Source: Pardosa pseudoannulata
Taxonomy: Eukaryota > Arthropoda > Arachnida > Araneae > Lycosidae
Reading direction: 5' to 3'
Assembly: GCA_032207245.1 (NCBI GenBank)
Contig: CM063509.1
Span: forward strand, 9,634,758 to 9,698,757
DNA: 64,000 nucleotides
Positions 39,243-53,025 of this stretch are shown piece after piece (position 1 is the first letter of the stretch; each line of letters begins with the position of its first letter). Both the position numbers and the translations under genes were made by a program. The notes under the pieces were generated by a model. That model was not told the origin of the DNA. It made no database searches and was given only the letters and a program-made list of their open reading frames with translations.

Positions 39243-40420
39243 CTGTAATCAAGTAAAATGTGAACATTAAGAGGCATGCTACACAAAATATTAAAACAGT
39301 AACGATTTGAAATGTCTAATAATAGTAAAAAAAAAAACCTACATTTATTATATGTTTGCAAATATTTAGTGATACTTTAGTATCCTAACCATTCTAAATT
39401 TTATTTTACAGATATGAATTCGATTTACAGGACACGTGTTCAAAGTATCGAATTGAAAATTAATTGAACGACACATCTCATAACTTGATAACGATGGATT
39501 ATGCAGTAACGATTCTTAAAGTAATTAATATACACAATATAAATATAATATACAAATAAAACAAATCTTATTTTACGATTCAAGACCATGCTTTAGGCTT
39601 AGTCCGAGAACGTTAGGGTTAGACCAATTTTTATAAATTTCTAATTAATATAATACTTTCCACACTAACATTACAAGATACGCTTCAGGAATATACTTTA
39701 TATTAATTAACAAATGTAATGCAGTCAATACTTACTGATTATTCATTAAATTTACACTAATATAAGCACCTACACGACGCTTAAGCCGAACCCGCACGCA
39801 TCAACCATCCAACATGCAATGCCACAAGAAATGTAGAAATAATTGTTGCCATTAGTAGGTTAAATTTTTTTAGCTTCCCCCCCCCCTTGTATAAGTTGTT
39901 GATGAAAAATAAATAATAATAGTGTCTGTATCATCATTAAATATATATATATTAATGTTTAAAAATTGTATAGGTAGTTTTCTATGCTTAGATTATTTTT
40001 CAGAATTATTTTCCACAAAACTGAAAATTAAATGTATGAAACATTTTTCAACATAGTTTTAAATATGTATTTATATTTAATTTCCTATTTTATATATATC
40101 TTCTTTAACTAGTTTTTTAAAAATATAAATATCAATGTAACAATTAACGAGTAATCGAAATCGATGTGATCTGAATTTGTACGCTAGTTCAGTTAATATA
40201 ATATTGGTTATTTTCTTGCAGTATAAGTTTAATATTTATTTATTTTCTTGTGTTGAATATCTTATTTAGGATGAGAAATTCTGAAATTATGTTGTCTCAT
40301 GTGTCATGAAGAGGAAATCTGTATATATATTTCAGCAATTAATATGACCTGTGATTATGTTACTGGCGATGGCGTAGCAATGGTCAATGGTATATGTAAC
40401 TAGATAACATTGGAAGACGT
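39243..40420. promoter_or_regulatory. Divergent promoter region between RPS27A and BTBD6
   Basis: 1.2 kb separate the two start codons, and both genes are transcribed away from it. RPS27A must have a leader exon here; 39770-39835 is the most CpG-containing part and has a possible - strand donor (TCGT|GTAGGT). No firm TATA box or pyrimidine-tract start site was seen for either gene. Confidence 0.4.
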
Positions 40421-40493
40421 ATGATGTCTGCCAAAACAAACAAACGACGAGAAGAAACAAGTTGTGCTCATTTTAACAAAACTTGGATGTTGG
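40421..40493 (+). CDS. BTBD6: BTBD6 coding exon 1 (residues 1-24), predicted
   Basis: Encodes [20 protein letters not shown] then TWML with a split Gly. The open frame, phase-1 junction and GTAAAT donor agree with exon 2, which has no ATG of its own before the conserved region. The sequence itself is not conserved with the vertebrate N terminus. Confidence 0.6.
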
Positions 40494-43400
40494 GTAAATA
40501 CTATAATAAATAATATTTATCAGCTTTTTTGTTTATTTTTAATTAAATCGTGCTTTATTTATAAAAAAAAACCTTTGAAAATTTCCTGTTGTAAATTTTT
40601 TCGCAAGTTTCAAGATTGACTGATTGTTATTAATTTTACTGTCTCCTTAGTTTTTACTGACCTATTTTGAGATACAAACTAAACGATAATTAAGAGCCTT
40701 TTATTATTTTATTTGTGGTCAAATTTAGAAATATAAAATGTATATATATTTGTTTTTCTAAAGACATTTTTTGCAGTATTTTTTTTAANNNNNNNNNNNN
40801 NNNNNNNNNNNNNNNNNNNNNNNNNNNNNNNNNNNNNNNNNNNNNNNNNNNNNNNNNNNNNNNNNNNNNNNNNNNNNNNNNNNNNNNNTTTTTAATAAAT
40901 ATATTGAATAATTAAAAGGCCTTGATTTGTATGTTCTTTTACCTGAAAATTTTAAAGCCTTTTGTTAAATCTTTTCTAAATAACTTGTTTTTGTCTTAAT
41001 TGTGTAGATCTTTTATTTTATTATGAGCTTGGTAGATTTAATTATTAATTGCAAAAATTCATAATAGGACTTACTCAATTTATTTAATGACAATATACAT
41101 GCAGTTATATCAACGTATTTTTACTTTTGTTTATTAGTTCATTATTCTTATTTAGAAATTTAAACTGTTTAAGTTATCTGTTTTTAAGTGAGAATTTTTA
41201 TTATTTCAATTTCATTTATCCAGTTGCACTTCCACTAGAAATTTTAACTTCATAACTTGAAGCCCTAATGATTTCTGCCTATTTCACCAACAATTTACTG
41301 ATGTTCAACAGAGATACTCTTACATTTTTAGAGTTTAAAGAAGGTTTGCCCCCCCCCCTTTTTTTTTAGATTGTAATTTTTTGCAGATTTTTTTGCCCAT
41401 GTTGTTATTTTTTTCATAGTAATTGATTATTTTGGTTCTTGGCAAGGAAGTATGCATGTAAAATAAGCTTGCATCATTTAACATTTATTAACACTGAACA
41501 GATTCAAAGATTCATGAAAAAAAAATTTTGTCTCTATATATTGAAAACTTAATCTACTTAGAAACTTTTGCTGTGCTCAGGATTTTTTTTGGGGGGGGAG
41601 GGGAGGTAGTATGCTATATACTTGTTATTACTAAATTTTGACATTTTCTTTGGGTAATAAATGAGGTGATTGTTATATAAATTATTAGGTTTTTTGCACT
41701 TGAGTTAAACTCATTGAAAATACAAATTCAGAGGTGTTTCAGTATTGTTAGTTATGAGAACCAATAACGGTCAGATATTTTCAATGTGTCATTTTCTCCA
41801 GTATCCTAAAATAAAGGCATAGATTAACAAAGAAGAGTAAGGATTGCCAGAAAACTGGGTTCTAGAATTTGGTGATAGTGCCAACACTTGGCATGCCTAC
41901 CAAACTGCGATATGGCTCACTATATGATTCAAAATAATAATTCAGAAATTTTGCATTTTAGTTTATCTTGATTGATTTTGTAGTTGTTACTTTCAAAGTG
42001 GTCAAGTTCATTTAAAATTACTAGTCTGACTGTGAGCTACAGTAGAATCTTATGATGACTTTATCAAAAATTGTACCCTATTCAATGTGTGGTTGCAAAT
42101 ATAATAAAATATCTATATCTTACTAAAATTATCACTAATTCATTTCTCAAAGTGTACTCGCATAACACTTCAAAAAGTAACAGCTAATTTGTTGTTTATC
42201 AGTGACAAAAGTTATTTTTGTAACTTTTTAATATGTATGTGTATGTATATCAGGGTTACAAAAAACCCACCTACCCAAAAAAACTGGCCAGGATGTTTTT
42301 GGGTAAAACCCAGTCTAAAAAACCTACTCTAAAGCAGGTTTTATTGGGGTTTTTAAAAATTGATATTTTTATTTTCAGAAACTTATCTTAGTTTTTTACC
42401 CTCTTTTAATTTTAAAGAATTCTGTGGAATTATATATATAGTCTATCAAAATTCAGAAAAATATTTGCAAATCTATGATAAATCCAACAAAACAATTTAG
42501 AAAATTTTCAATTCTTTTGTCAGCAAGAAAGGGATAGTGTGAAATTTCTCTTCTTTCATTGTGAAAAACAGGTTGTGTTGACTGTTGAGAAATGACCTTA
42601 CCTTGTTCCAGCAACTTGACTCTTTTTTTTTTTTGGCTACACACTGATTGCCTATTACCCTTGACAAAAATTTTATGCAAAAAAGTTTCAAATATGTTTT
42701 TTTAAATGGAGAAAGAATAGAGATAAAAAAGTAATCCTTTGTTAAAATAACATTCAAATATGTAGTATATGTCAATATATAACATTTGGTGTGTGATGTC
42801 AGAGTAAACTTTTTTATAGTCTACACTGATTTATTTGTATTAATTAAATTATAATTTCTTGAATATTTAGTTAAATAATAAAGATATAATCAGTTTTAGC
42901 AATTTAATCTTCTCTGAAATAAGGTACTTCCCCTGCCCTCTCCTCTTAAAACCAGACCCCCAATAAAACCCAGAAAAATCTACCCAAGTTGGGTTTTTGT
43001 TGAAAAACCTAAGTTTTTTGCAACTCTGATGTATATATATATTTATTTTATTAAAATTTATAAATGTTATATTTTGTATACTAACGTTTAAATTAATCTA
43101 TTTCAGGTTTGGGAAATTTGCAGACAATCCCAGCCAATTTACCTCTACAGTATTCACCTCCTCCGTCTCTTGTAAGTCCATTGCCTAGCCCTATACTTAA
43201 GTGCTCTGTATCATGCAGTCCTCCTCCTATTTCTGGCAGTGGCAGCAGTACTGGAGGAACGAGTCCAGGTAGCACTTCAGATCCAAACTGGCAGTCGAAT
43301 CATGCAAGTGTCCGAGAACGAAATGCAGCCATGTTCAACAACGAATTGATGAGTGATGTTCATTTTTTAGTAGGTCCAAAAGGAAGTGCACAAAAGATTC

Positions 43401-46368
43401 CAGCTCACAAATATGTCCTGGCAACTGGAAGCTCAGTGTTTTATGCTATGTTTTATGGTGGCTTAGCTGAAAATGATTCAGAAATTGAGATTCCAGATGT
43501 AGAGCCTGCTGCCTTTTTGACACTCTTGAGGTAATTCATTTGTACTTTACTAAATCAAAAGATATAAATAGCTAAATTTCAATATAACAATATTTAGGGG
43601 ATGCAATAAAATTATTAGTATATAGAACAATGACTCCCAAAATGGTCTATATCAGGGATGGGCAAACTACGGCCCGCAGATAGAATATTAAGTTGCTGGC
43701 CTGAGGCAAATTAAAAAATATATATATTTATACAGTATATAACCATCTCCTTTTCTACTTTGCTTAAATGTTATATCCCAAATTTATTATCTCGAGCCTA
43801 GAAGATTAGCAGTATATTTGCTTCTTATATGTGAACAAGCGTTTTCAACTTTGAACCTTAGAAAGAATAATTTCAGAAATAGACTGACAGATGAGCATTT
43901 AGCATTGTTCCTTAAAATCAGTATGTCTCACTTTGAACCTCAGTATAAGGAACTTTTAAAAATGAAATTGCAATTTTATTCATCTCATTAATATATTTAA
44001 ACCGTTAGGTACTTGTATATTATTTGTTTTTAAAATTTTAGAAAAATTTATTGTGGCCCACCAAGTTTATTTTCTTTTGATTTTTGGTCTGCGGCTGAAA
44101 AAGTTTATCCATCCCTGGTCTATATTATTCCCCAATGGTTGATTCTGTTTTGTTAGGGGTCTATGACAAGAAAATAATAAGGGGGCATGAGGTGTAAATG
44201 GGTTTATGCAAAAGTAGATTCTATTTAGGCAGTCGTTGTCAAAATCTTGGCTTTCTGTAAAGATAAGCCATTTAACAATAGTACATATATACTAAGTCAG
44301 ATAACATACATTTATACTAGAATATATATTAAAATTATTAAATATGTATGTAGGCTATTTGTATTGTATATATACTTTTGCAGTTGATTTGTCCTGATGT
44401 CACTAACAAAAACCTTAAGATGGTGTTATTAAAAGGATATTGGCAGTTCTGACTTACGTGAGACATACCTATAGCTATTGTACAAAAGATTTTGATAGAT
44501 TTTCTCTGTCATATCGTGTAGAAAAGTATTTCCACTGTTAAAAAGTTTTAATTTTAAATATAAATCACTGTATTATATATTTAATGTACCTCCTACTACC
44601 TATCTTTTCTTAAGACAAAATTTTTTTTAAAAAATTCCTTTTTATAGAGTGTTATATTTAAGTGTTTCGCAGAACTTGAAACTGGTCTAAAACTCAATAA
44701 AGTAAGCATTACTACATTAAATGTGAAATCAACCAATATTCATATTTCTTATTCATGCTGTCTATCAGGAAAATGCATATGTATTAGAAAAATTAGTTGA
44801 ATACATTAATTTTTTTAAATCCTTTATAAAACAGATCTATAAACAATTTTAAAAAAAGCTGAAAATAAGTTTTTGCTCTAAGTATATTTTCATTTTAATT
44901 ATTAAATGGGAATTTAAGTATTGGTAATTAACTGCTCTAATTTTTTATGTGATATTATCATTAATGTTTTCAACGAGATAAAAAAAAGACTTAAAATCAC
45001 TTAAATGATTATAATTTATTAATCTTTATTTTTTAACTTTGGATAGTTTGAATCTTTTCATATCTTAAAAGTTGAATAAAAGTTTGATATTGCGCAGCAC
45101 CATATATATGTATTATATAGGTTATTTTATAATTTATTTCATATTTTATGCATAATATAGGTTATATATTAGGCATGTGTTATTTTTTATAAGGTTTATT
45201 GAAATAAAATAAATCTGAAAGTTCTTTCTTCAAAAAATGTCAGGTAATGAAATTATAGCTATTTAATAGATTCCGTGTCATTGAATCAGTTGTAGCTTAG
45301 AGATGGAGGGAAAGTATTTCTTCATCTGTTTGTGATATATATATATATATATGTAATGTCATGATCCAGAGTTAAGGTGAATGGAAAACAGTCTTCTTGA
45401 TAATAATGATTTTATTAACTCATAGTTCTATGTGAGAGCAACTTGCGACATTTTCATTGTTTGTGGCAGAGCTAAGCATGGAATAGGTGTTAACATTTCC
45501 ATGTCTACGCGCTGACTGATCTTATCTGTTTGCAATCTCATCAAATTTTTCCAAAATGCTTCCACCTGACTGGATTATCCTGAAAGCTTATGCGAGCAGG
45601 GGTCTTTTTCATTTATTTTATTATTATAAAAGAGTTCCCTTTTAAAATTGCGTATAACTCATGTAATTTCTAATTACCCCTTTTTTAGACTTGTTATATA
45701 TTTATAAACTTGTTACCCTACTTCATCTGCTATTTAGAAAATTTTTAAATATTTATTTTAGTCATTCAGATATTAAAACAAACTCTCATAAACAAATATA
45801 TACAAACAACTTCTGAACATTTATTTTTCTATGCAGTGTAATAAATGTGAAAAGAAAAAGAAACAAATTTTGCTTTTTTTTGTGTGTGTGTGATTAAATA
45901 AATAATTACATTTTGAAATTAGTCAAGCATTTTAGAAATTTTTTTTAAAAGCGCAGTGTGCAGTATAAATAAAAAAATTATATAAAATATATACTGAATA
46001 ATTTGTTTTAAGTATGCTTTTGGTTGTAATCAGTCTTTCTAAAAGTATTTAAATTACATTAAATACAAATCCTTACTATTAATGTTCAATTAATTTAATA
46101 ATTTTTACAAATGTCTAAGGTAAAATATTTTGTATGAATAATTTTGAATTTTGCTAAACATTTTATGTATATTTTTAAGCTGAAGAAAATTTTTCAATAA
46201 AATCAATTGTTTGAATAAAATATGTGCTATAAATAAGTTAATGTAATTTAACTGTATTGTTGCTTCAACCTATTATTATGAGATATTAAAAAAAAAATTT
46301 TCATTAACTTAGTTATTAGTAAGAAGAATTTTTTTTAGTTGAACTTAAAAACAAGATTGGCATAATTT

Positions 46369-46400
<32 letters not shown>

Positions 46401-48259
46401 TCATTGATTTAAATATTTTTTTTTTCACTTCTTTTAAAACCTGTATTCCAAAGACAGGAGAATTGGTTATTAGTCAGCACAGAAATACCGATAAGTAAAT
46501 AAGTGTCAATAGATAGCATGTGTTTTCCAAGATTTGAGGGGTTGTTATCAGAAAGTATGTAGTTGGGGTAAGTACAATGACTAGTTATGACTGGTGAAAT
46601 TCATTTTATGTAATAGGAGGTAAAGAGAGTATGACAGAACTTGAAATCCAGTTTATCTACCAAATAACAACAGTCGTGTCTTCATCTGCTAGAATAGAAA
46701 GACAGTTTTCTTCTTTTGGTATTGTTCACTCTAGCCTTCGTAACAAATTAGGAGTGGATACGGCATCAAAACTAGTGTTTTTACTGAAACAGTTAAATCC
46801 ATAATTCATTGCTTAAAGAAATATTGAAATAATTGTGATTTTTTTTTTAATAGTTTGCGTTAAATTAATATTTAATATGTTCTTTAAATTTACATCTTAT
46901 TTAGTTTGCACTATTCAATTACAAAATAATAGAATGTATTTAAATTAAAATGTATAGATTTAATTTTAGTTAGTGTATAGAATATACTAGATAGATAAGA
47001 TGTTACTTATAACAAACTATTCCATGTATATTGCAAAAAAATATAAAAACACAACAATAATTAAAATTAGAATTCAGAAAAAAATCATTGATTTTTTTTC
47101 CAACTTTGCTTAAAAAATTCCCAAATGAACTCTAAATTTAAGTCTTTATTCTTATTTTATATGGTTACATGGATGATTTATAAACTATCTTTTTCTGTTT
47201 ATTTTTACTAGGTTCCTTTACTGTGATGATATAAATTTAGAAGCTGACACCGTGTTATCCACACTGTATGTTGCAAAGAAATATTTAGTGCCTCATTTGG
47301 CTCGAGCTTGTGTTGCCTATTTGGAAACAAGTCTCACTGCAAAGAATGCGTGTGTTCTTTTGAGTCAGAGTCGCTTATTTGAGGAACCTGATTTAATGCA
47401 GAGGTGTTGGGAGGTTATTGATGCTCAAGCAGAATTAGCCTTCGCATCTGAGGGTTTTTCTGATATTGACTATCGTACCCTTGAGTCTATATTGTCTCGA
47501 GAAACTCTCATGATTAAGGAATATGCTCTTTTTCAAGCAGCTCTAAATTGGTCTACTGCTGAATGTCTCCGTCAAGATTTAGAGCCGACTGTTGAAAACA
47601 AGAGAAAAGTTCTCGGTAATGCTATGCATTTAATAAGAATTCCCACCATGTCTTTGGAAGAATATGCAAATGGTGCAGCTCAGTCAGGATTGCTTACATT
47701 ACAAGAAACAAAAGATATTTTCTTGCATTATACTGCTAACAATAAACCTGCTTTGCCTTTTCCAACGAAACCACGCGTTGGTTTGAAAACTCAAGTCTGT
47801 CATCGATTTCAGTCTTCTGCATACAGGAGTAATCAGTGGAGGTATCGAGGACGATGCGACAGCATTCAGTTTTCTGTGGACAAGCGCATCTTTATTGTTG
47901 GTTTTGGCTTGTATGGATCGAGTAACGGTGCTGCAGATTATACTGTAAAGATTGAACTGAAGAGGATGGGGAAAGTGTTGGCAGAAAACAAGACTAATTT
48001 CTATTCGGATGGTTCGAGCAATACATTTCATGTTTACTTTGAACACCCAATTCTTGTTGAAGCTGATACTTACTATACAGCATCGACTGTTCTGGATGGA
48101 GCAGAATTAAGTTATTTTGGTCAAGATGGTGTGAGTGAAATGACTGTGGGTTGCATAACTTTCCAGTTCCAGTGTTCATCTGACAGCACCAACGGAACAG
48201 GTGTACAGGGAGGTCAGATACCAGAGCTCATCTTTTATGGGCCCAGTCAAGATTCATGA
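40421..48259 (+). CDS. BTBD6: BTB-BACK-PHR domain protein, BTBD6/BTBD3 type, 3 coding exons
   Basis: Probable substrate adaptor of a cullin-3 ubiquitin ligase, as for BTBD6/BTBD3 (Drosophila lute). Exons 40421-40493, 43107-43530 and 47212-48259 total 1545 nt (514 aa plus stop), in frame throughout. Order: Ser/Pro/Gly-rich N terminus (about 25-85), [23 protein letters not shown] (about 97-204, with [20 protein letters not shown]), BACK (about 219-330, with [20 protein letters not shown]), PHR (about 362-510, starting [20 protein letters not shown] and ending [12 protein letters not shown]). Length fits the family. The first exon is inferred: ATG ATG at 40421 is in frame with donor GTAAAT and phase 1 matches exon 2. 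Intron 1 contains a 100-N gap, so an alternative first exon could be hidden. Intron 2 contains two hAT insertions. Confidence 0.93.
40789..40888. other. Assembly gap (100 N) in BTBD6 intron 1
   Basis: Exactly 100 N, the conventional length for a gap of unknown size. Confidence 1.
42251..43028 (+). mobile_element. hAT non-autonomous element, perfect 8-bp TSD (BTBD6 intron 1)
   Basis: Starts CAGGGTTACAAAAAACCC and ends TTTTTTGCAACTCTG. It is flanked by ATGTATAT on both sides (42243-42250 and 43029-43036). Subterminal blocks are rich in GGGTTTT/AAAACCC. It is related to 56193-57069 and the fragment at 61519. It ends only about 80 bp before exon 2. Confidence 0.85.
43107..43530 (+). CDS. BTBD6: BTBD6 coding exon 2 (residues 25-165)
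   Basis: Acceptor ATTTCAG, donor GTAATT. Encodes the low-complexity [12 protein letters not shown] and [12 protein letters not shown] region, then most of the BTB domain to [10 protein letters not shown]. Confidence 0.95.
43653..44117 (+). mobile_element. hAT element with hATC-domain remnant, perfect 8-bp TSD (BTBD6 intron 2)
   Basis: Starts CAGGGATGGGCAAACTAC and ends AAAGTTTATCCATCCCTG, classic hAT termini. It is flanked by GTCTATAT (43645-43652 and 44118-44125). It retains a C-terminal dimerisation fragment with CEQAFSTLN and [14 protein letters not shown] (about 43835-43990), so it is an internally deleted transposon, not a pure MITE. A second, older copy is at 58859-59306. Confidence 0.88.
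44126..46351. other. BTBD6 intron 2, no recognised features
   Basis: AT-rich. It has a short (TA)n tract at 45337-45352 and a less AT-rich patch at 45360-45610 without family signature. Confidence 0.5.
46352..47108 (+). mobile_element. hAT element with hATC-domain remnant, perfect 8-bp TSD (BTBD6 intron 2)
   Basis: The start CAAGATTGGCATAATTTAAA pairs with the end CCAACTTTG as degraded inverted repeats. It is flanked by CTTAAAAA (46344-46351 and 47109-47116). The + strand at about 46630-46803 encodes a hAT dimerisation tail ([35 protein letters not shown]). It ends about 100 bp before the exon 3 acceptor. A sister copy is at 55054-55783. Confidence 0.85.
47212..48259 (+). CDS. BTBD6: BTBD6 coding exon 3 (residues 166-514) and stop
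   Basis: Acceptor TACTAG. Encodes the BTB end ([19 protein letters not shown]), the whole BACK and PHR domains and the C terminus [11 protein letters not shown]; stop TGA at 48257-48259. This one large exon holds two thirds of the protein. Confidence 0.97.
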
Positions 48260-48859
48260 CTCGAGCAAAGAAGTGGGAATGCATATTGTGGCTTTAGGAA
48301 GAACACTTCATTTGTAGTGGATCCATATTCATGTTTTTTTTCTGTCCTGTTCTCGTGTATGAAGCGCATTTTTATGTCATAAACTTCCTTTTTTTTTTTT
48401 TTGTCTTTATTTCTTATATATCCTTTATATTTTATAGTCTCAAATGTACAATGGACACTTTATAGAAAGAAAATTATTTGTTCTATGGTTTTACACTGCT
48501 TGAATTGTTATTAAAAGCCAGAGTTATATTACATGTAAATCAAAATGTCAGCAATATACTGTTTTGTAGCTATTTTTGTGAAAATAACAGGTATGAATTA
48601 CAAGTCTTTTAAATACAAGGAATTGTCAGCACACACGTAAGTCTGTGACTGTCTTCTTTTTCATTTTATGGTTTGTGATTTTATTTTTTATTTATGTGTA
48701 TGTGTGTGTGTGTTACTTTTCATACATATGACAATTATCTCTGTTGTATTAAGTATCATTAATTTTTCTGATACATTGAAACAAAAAATATTAAGTGAGG
48801 TATGACATTTGTAATAGAATAATTTTCAATTATATTTCTTGCTGAGATGTTTATCTCTG

Positions 48860-48865
48860 AATAAA
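48860..48865 (+). terminator. First candidate BTBD6 polyadenylation signal
   Basis: AATAAA about 600 nt after the stop; a second AAATAAATT follows at about 48884. Other signals occur much farther on (for example near 54570), so a longer 3'UTR cannot be excluded. Confidence 0.4.
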
Positions 48866-49045
48866 ATACATATTTTAGATCAAATAAATTAATTACTGAC
48901 ATTACAGTAAGATTTTTTTATTACGATCCTAATTTGGTACATTTTTAGGTATAAATGTTTCATTTGCAAATATGTAAGATTTAAAGTTTTAAAACTTACA
49001 CAAGAAATTTTTAGATAATTTGTTTTACACATACATACATGCATA

Positions 49046-49049
<4 letters not shown>

Positions 49050-49095
<46 letters not shown>
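49050..49095. repeat. (TA)n microsatellite
   Basis: Uninterrupted TA dinucleotides, about 23 units. Confidence 0.9.
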
Positions 49096-49096
<1 letters not shown>

Positions 49097-50565
49097 CTTT
49101 TGTATATTGTTTATTATGTGAATCTAGTCTTTAAATAGAAAATGTGTTTACTTTTGATTATATACAATTTTTTAGTTTTATTATTTTAATGTTAAGAGCT
49201 TTTCATTTCTTTCAGATATTATACAGTTCAAAATTATTATATTGTTGTTTCTTCTTGTATGAATAATTTGAATAATTTAAAATATTTCAATTTGAATTTT
49301 GATTTAAAAAATTAAGTTTTCTATAAAAGTAAAATTTCTATTTTTTGTCAAATAATTTATTTTAATCACGTGCGAACAGGAAGATCAATTTTGCATATTA
49401 GGGTATCCGTCCCTAAATTTGAGCTTTTAACATTAGCATACATATTGTATTAATGAATGTCTTATTTGTTAATGACAATGTGTTTTGTATGTATGATATT
49501 TTTTGAAGCATCCGAATTCCATGTATGCACATTGCTCAAATTTTAGTATATTTAAAGAATATATTCTTGTGCATATCATTTTCTGGACACAATTCTTTGT
49601 TTTTTGTAGACGTGTTTTAATATAGAATTATTTTCTCTTTGTAACATAGTAACCTAATATGAAATAGTGCTTAACTTGAAATGTGTGTTACAGCTTTTAA
49701 AAATTTTTTTTTTCACATTAATGTATTGTTCAAAAAGTCAGACCAGAAATGCAACAAGTCATTTTAAAGGTAATATGGAGAGGTATGTTATTAGCTTTTA
49801 AAGCTATACATAAATCAGGTTTAAAATCTACTGAAATTTAGTTGATTTTCATACCATAAAGGAATAATTATCTATATAAATATTGATAATTTATATTTAT
49901 ATAAGTGTTGACTTTTTGTTTTATAAGGAGTATGTTAAAAATAAAGAGATTAGAAAAAAATATAAATTGTCATGTTTAAAAATTTTTTAAATTATCTAAT
50001 TAGTACTGTTTTATTTGAATGATAATATATTTTTATTTCAGATGGGTAATCACTATGTTACTTGTTTATCTAAGCTTTTTAAAATATTTTATTAAACTGC
50101 CCTAAAAAGTTTTGAAGTTATGTATAGCCATTAAAGTTTACTAATTTTCATTTAATGTTTTAACGGATATGTTTTTTTTTTCTTTTCTTTTCTGAGCATA
50201 GAGTTCACTTTACCATGAAAAATCTCTTTATCTTCTGACACATTCCTTATTCTGGATATTTCTAAAAATACTAAATTTAATTGTAATGTTGTTTAATATG
50301 CTTTTATTTCTTATATTAATTGATACCATTTTCTTCATATGTATTCTATGTGATGTACATCGCATAGAATTTCCACAAATCATGCATTCTTCACTTCAGT
50401 CTCTGTAACTACGAGTTTAAACCACTGTTTTTGAAACATTTTCTCTTGACACCAATTATCTGATCTATTTATAATTAATATAAAATTAGCTGTGCATCCA
50501 CATAGCATGTCTCATATTTTTTTCTGTGTATTAGAATTTAAATTACTACAAATCTGTATCAAAGG

Positions 50566-51235
50566 CAAGGCCGTAGCCAGAAATTATTTTCGGAGGGAGA
50601 CCAAGGGGAAACATTTTTTTGTGTGTGTGTGAATGATACTTAAGAAAACCTGTAGTTTTACTGAAGTATGATACTCGTAATGAGTACCATAACACAATGC
50701 GGTTTTAAAATAACAAAATGATTAAAAAATGTTATAATGAATAAATTTAAAGCTTAAAATGAGTAACGAAGTATCTGCACAATGAATTTAATATTAAAAT
50801 TAACATTAAAAACCATTGTTAAATTTATTCACTTAAAATTCTTTCTGATTTAGCTAGATACCAAAATCTACTCTAACATCATAAATTGACGCTATTTTGA
50901 AAGATCTACTTTAACATCATAAGTTGAAGCTATTTTGAAAGATAGAATCTGTCTCAAAATATTCACCCCAGACAGGAAGACAATATATAATAGATAACGG
51001 AAAATTATTTTGAGACAAATGACTCTAAGGGATGGGGGTGGAGGGTAGATAAAAGTCTGATGCCCCGTAAAACATTTATGGCCAAAGCGGTCTCTTTCTG
51101 AGAACAATGTTGTCTATCCACAGCTAGGCAGCTGACACACCCACACACGTAGTCAATTTTCTTTCCACGAAGCGGTCTTTTGGAATTTCGGGGAAGGGCC
51201 GGTCCCCTAAAACCCCTCCCTTGCCTACGGCCTTG
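50566..51235. mobile_element. hAT-type MITE, perfect 8-bp TSD
   Basis: Starts CAAGGCCGTAGCCAG and ends TTGCCTACGGCCTTG, near-perfect inverted repeats. It is flanked by ATCAAAGG (50558-50565 and 51236-51243). The right end is markedly GC-richer (51170-51235). No transposase frame; the open frames here read through the terminal repeats. Confidence 0.85.
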
Positions 51236-51243
51236 ATCAAAGG

Positions 51244-53021
51244 ATTTATCTGTGTGAGCTTTCTGTGGTGTAATGAATAGTGTATTATGAAAAGAATTTT
51301 GAGCATCTTGTAGTATCATAAGATATTATCTTTTAGTACAATAAGTTTTGGGGATTGCTTTTTAAAATCTATAGTAAGTTAAAATAGTGCATTGAAAATC
51401 GAGTTAGAATGTTTTCAAGAAGAATATTCATTTTTCTCAAGATACTGAATATGAACACATGTATTTATATATATATTTAAAAGTGTCTATAGTAGTTCTC
51501 GTAGTTAATTATTTGTATGTGTGTAACTAAGTTTACAAAAAAGAAAATGTGTTAATTCGTGGCACTTGATATAACACCTTTATGTTTAAAAGATTTTATT
51601 TATTTAAATGGAAATCAGTGTCCATTATATTGAAGGAAAAATTTGATTGTTAAACATTTTGCTAAAATCTAGCCTTAAAGAAATTTAGGTTTTATGTGAG
51701 TAATATCTTCGTGTTTAGGTGTTCCTACTGTCTTTTAGCATGTTATATCACTTGTTATACATTATTTCAGTTGTTTATTTTTATTTTGGCATGTGCAGCA
51801 TTTGAATTACTTTTTCTTGTTTTAGTATTTTAATCTGACATCAGTTATGCTTTCTTAAAGATATTTCTTACTGTGTATGTATTTTCTTTTCTTTTAATCT
51901 ATAAACAAGCCTCTTTCATGATTTTTTCTTTCATTTTTCATTCAAAAATATTATTTCTAGAGATTAATTTCATTGAATAAATTAAAATCATAAAATTCAT
52001 AATTTGTTAACTGTATTTTTGCTATGAAGTGTTTTGTTTAAATATTTTGAATTCTGTGCAGCGATTTTTTTTTTAATCATATTGTTACAATATCTATTGT
52101 TATATTTGTAATAACAGGGTTCCATATGATTAATATAATAATAAAAAGTTAGTAAATAAACTGCAAATTAATATCAACTTATTTGACGTGATGAACCTTT
52201 TGGACATTGATTACATACGATTTAATATTACTACATGAAGTTAATAGATTGTTATTCAAATTATTATTGTGCTTTGAGTTGAATGATAGATTAACATTGG
52301 TATTGAAAGTTATTTGAAAATCATGCAAAGCACTTTCTGTTTAATCCATGTGTGCCACGGTTTTAACACATTTAACACCCACTTATCAGTGTTGTGAATT
52401 TTCAGTGACAGTTGCCATTGTAATAATGAGAAAAGTAAAACTATTAATTTGTCAATCAGTATGTTATAAAATGTTTTCTATTTACAATACTAAATTACCT
52501 GTGTTTGCTTCAAAATTACACTTTAAAAAATCCTAAATGGTAGTCTAGAATGCTCTACAAGGTAAATTGTAGAAACATCTAGAAATTTTAGTCTACCATT
52601 GTTTATGCTTGAATGTTGTAAAAAGCTTTGTTTGCATCGAAAACTGTTTGATCAAAGTGTGTCATGTGTTAATAACAAGATTACTTGCATGTTATTTCTG
52701 TGTGGTTTTTAATAATATTTAAATTGTTTTCAGCTTATGTAATCAATTAGTCAAACAATATCAGAAATTATTGAACCATATTTGCTTAAACTTTTAAATT
52801 ATTCTTAACCCATATATTCTCAAATTAAAATCTCTGAAGTGTGCAACTGATTTATATTACATGTATTGTGTGTACTGTTGTTGTTGATGTACTTCTATAA
52901 ACATGCTCAGTGCTCTTATGTTATGTATGTTTTGTTTTCTAAAAATTTATCATCAAGATGTATATTGTTGATTTATTTTCTGTATTTTAAAATCTAAATT
53001 TTAAAAGTATGATAATCAGCT
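51244..53021. other. AT-rich intergenic or long 3'UTR sequence
   Basis: No gene recognised. Composition matches the BTBD6 3' flank; T-rich and stop-rich in all frames. Confidence 0.45.
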
Positions 53022-53025
53022 TTAA

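Noticed and set aside
43109..43534. Stand-alone 141-aa gene starting at TTG
   Set aside because: It begins just after a splice acceptor and ends by reading through a donor; it is exon 2 of BTBD6.
47699..48046. 115-codon - strand frame
   Set aside because: Antisense shadow of the conserved BTBD6 exon 3.
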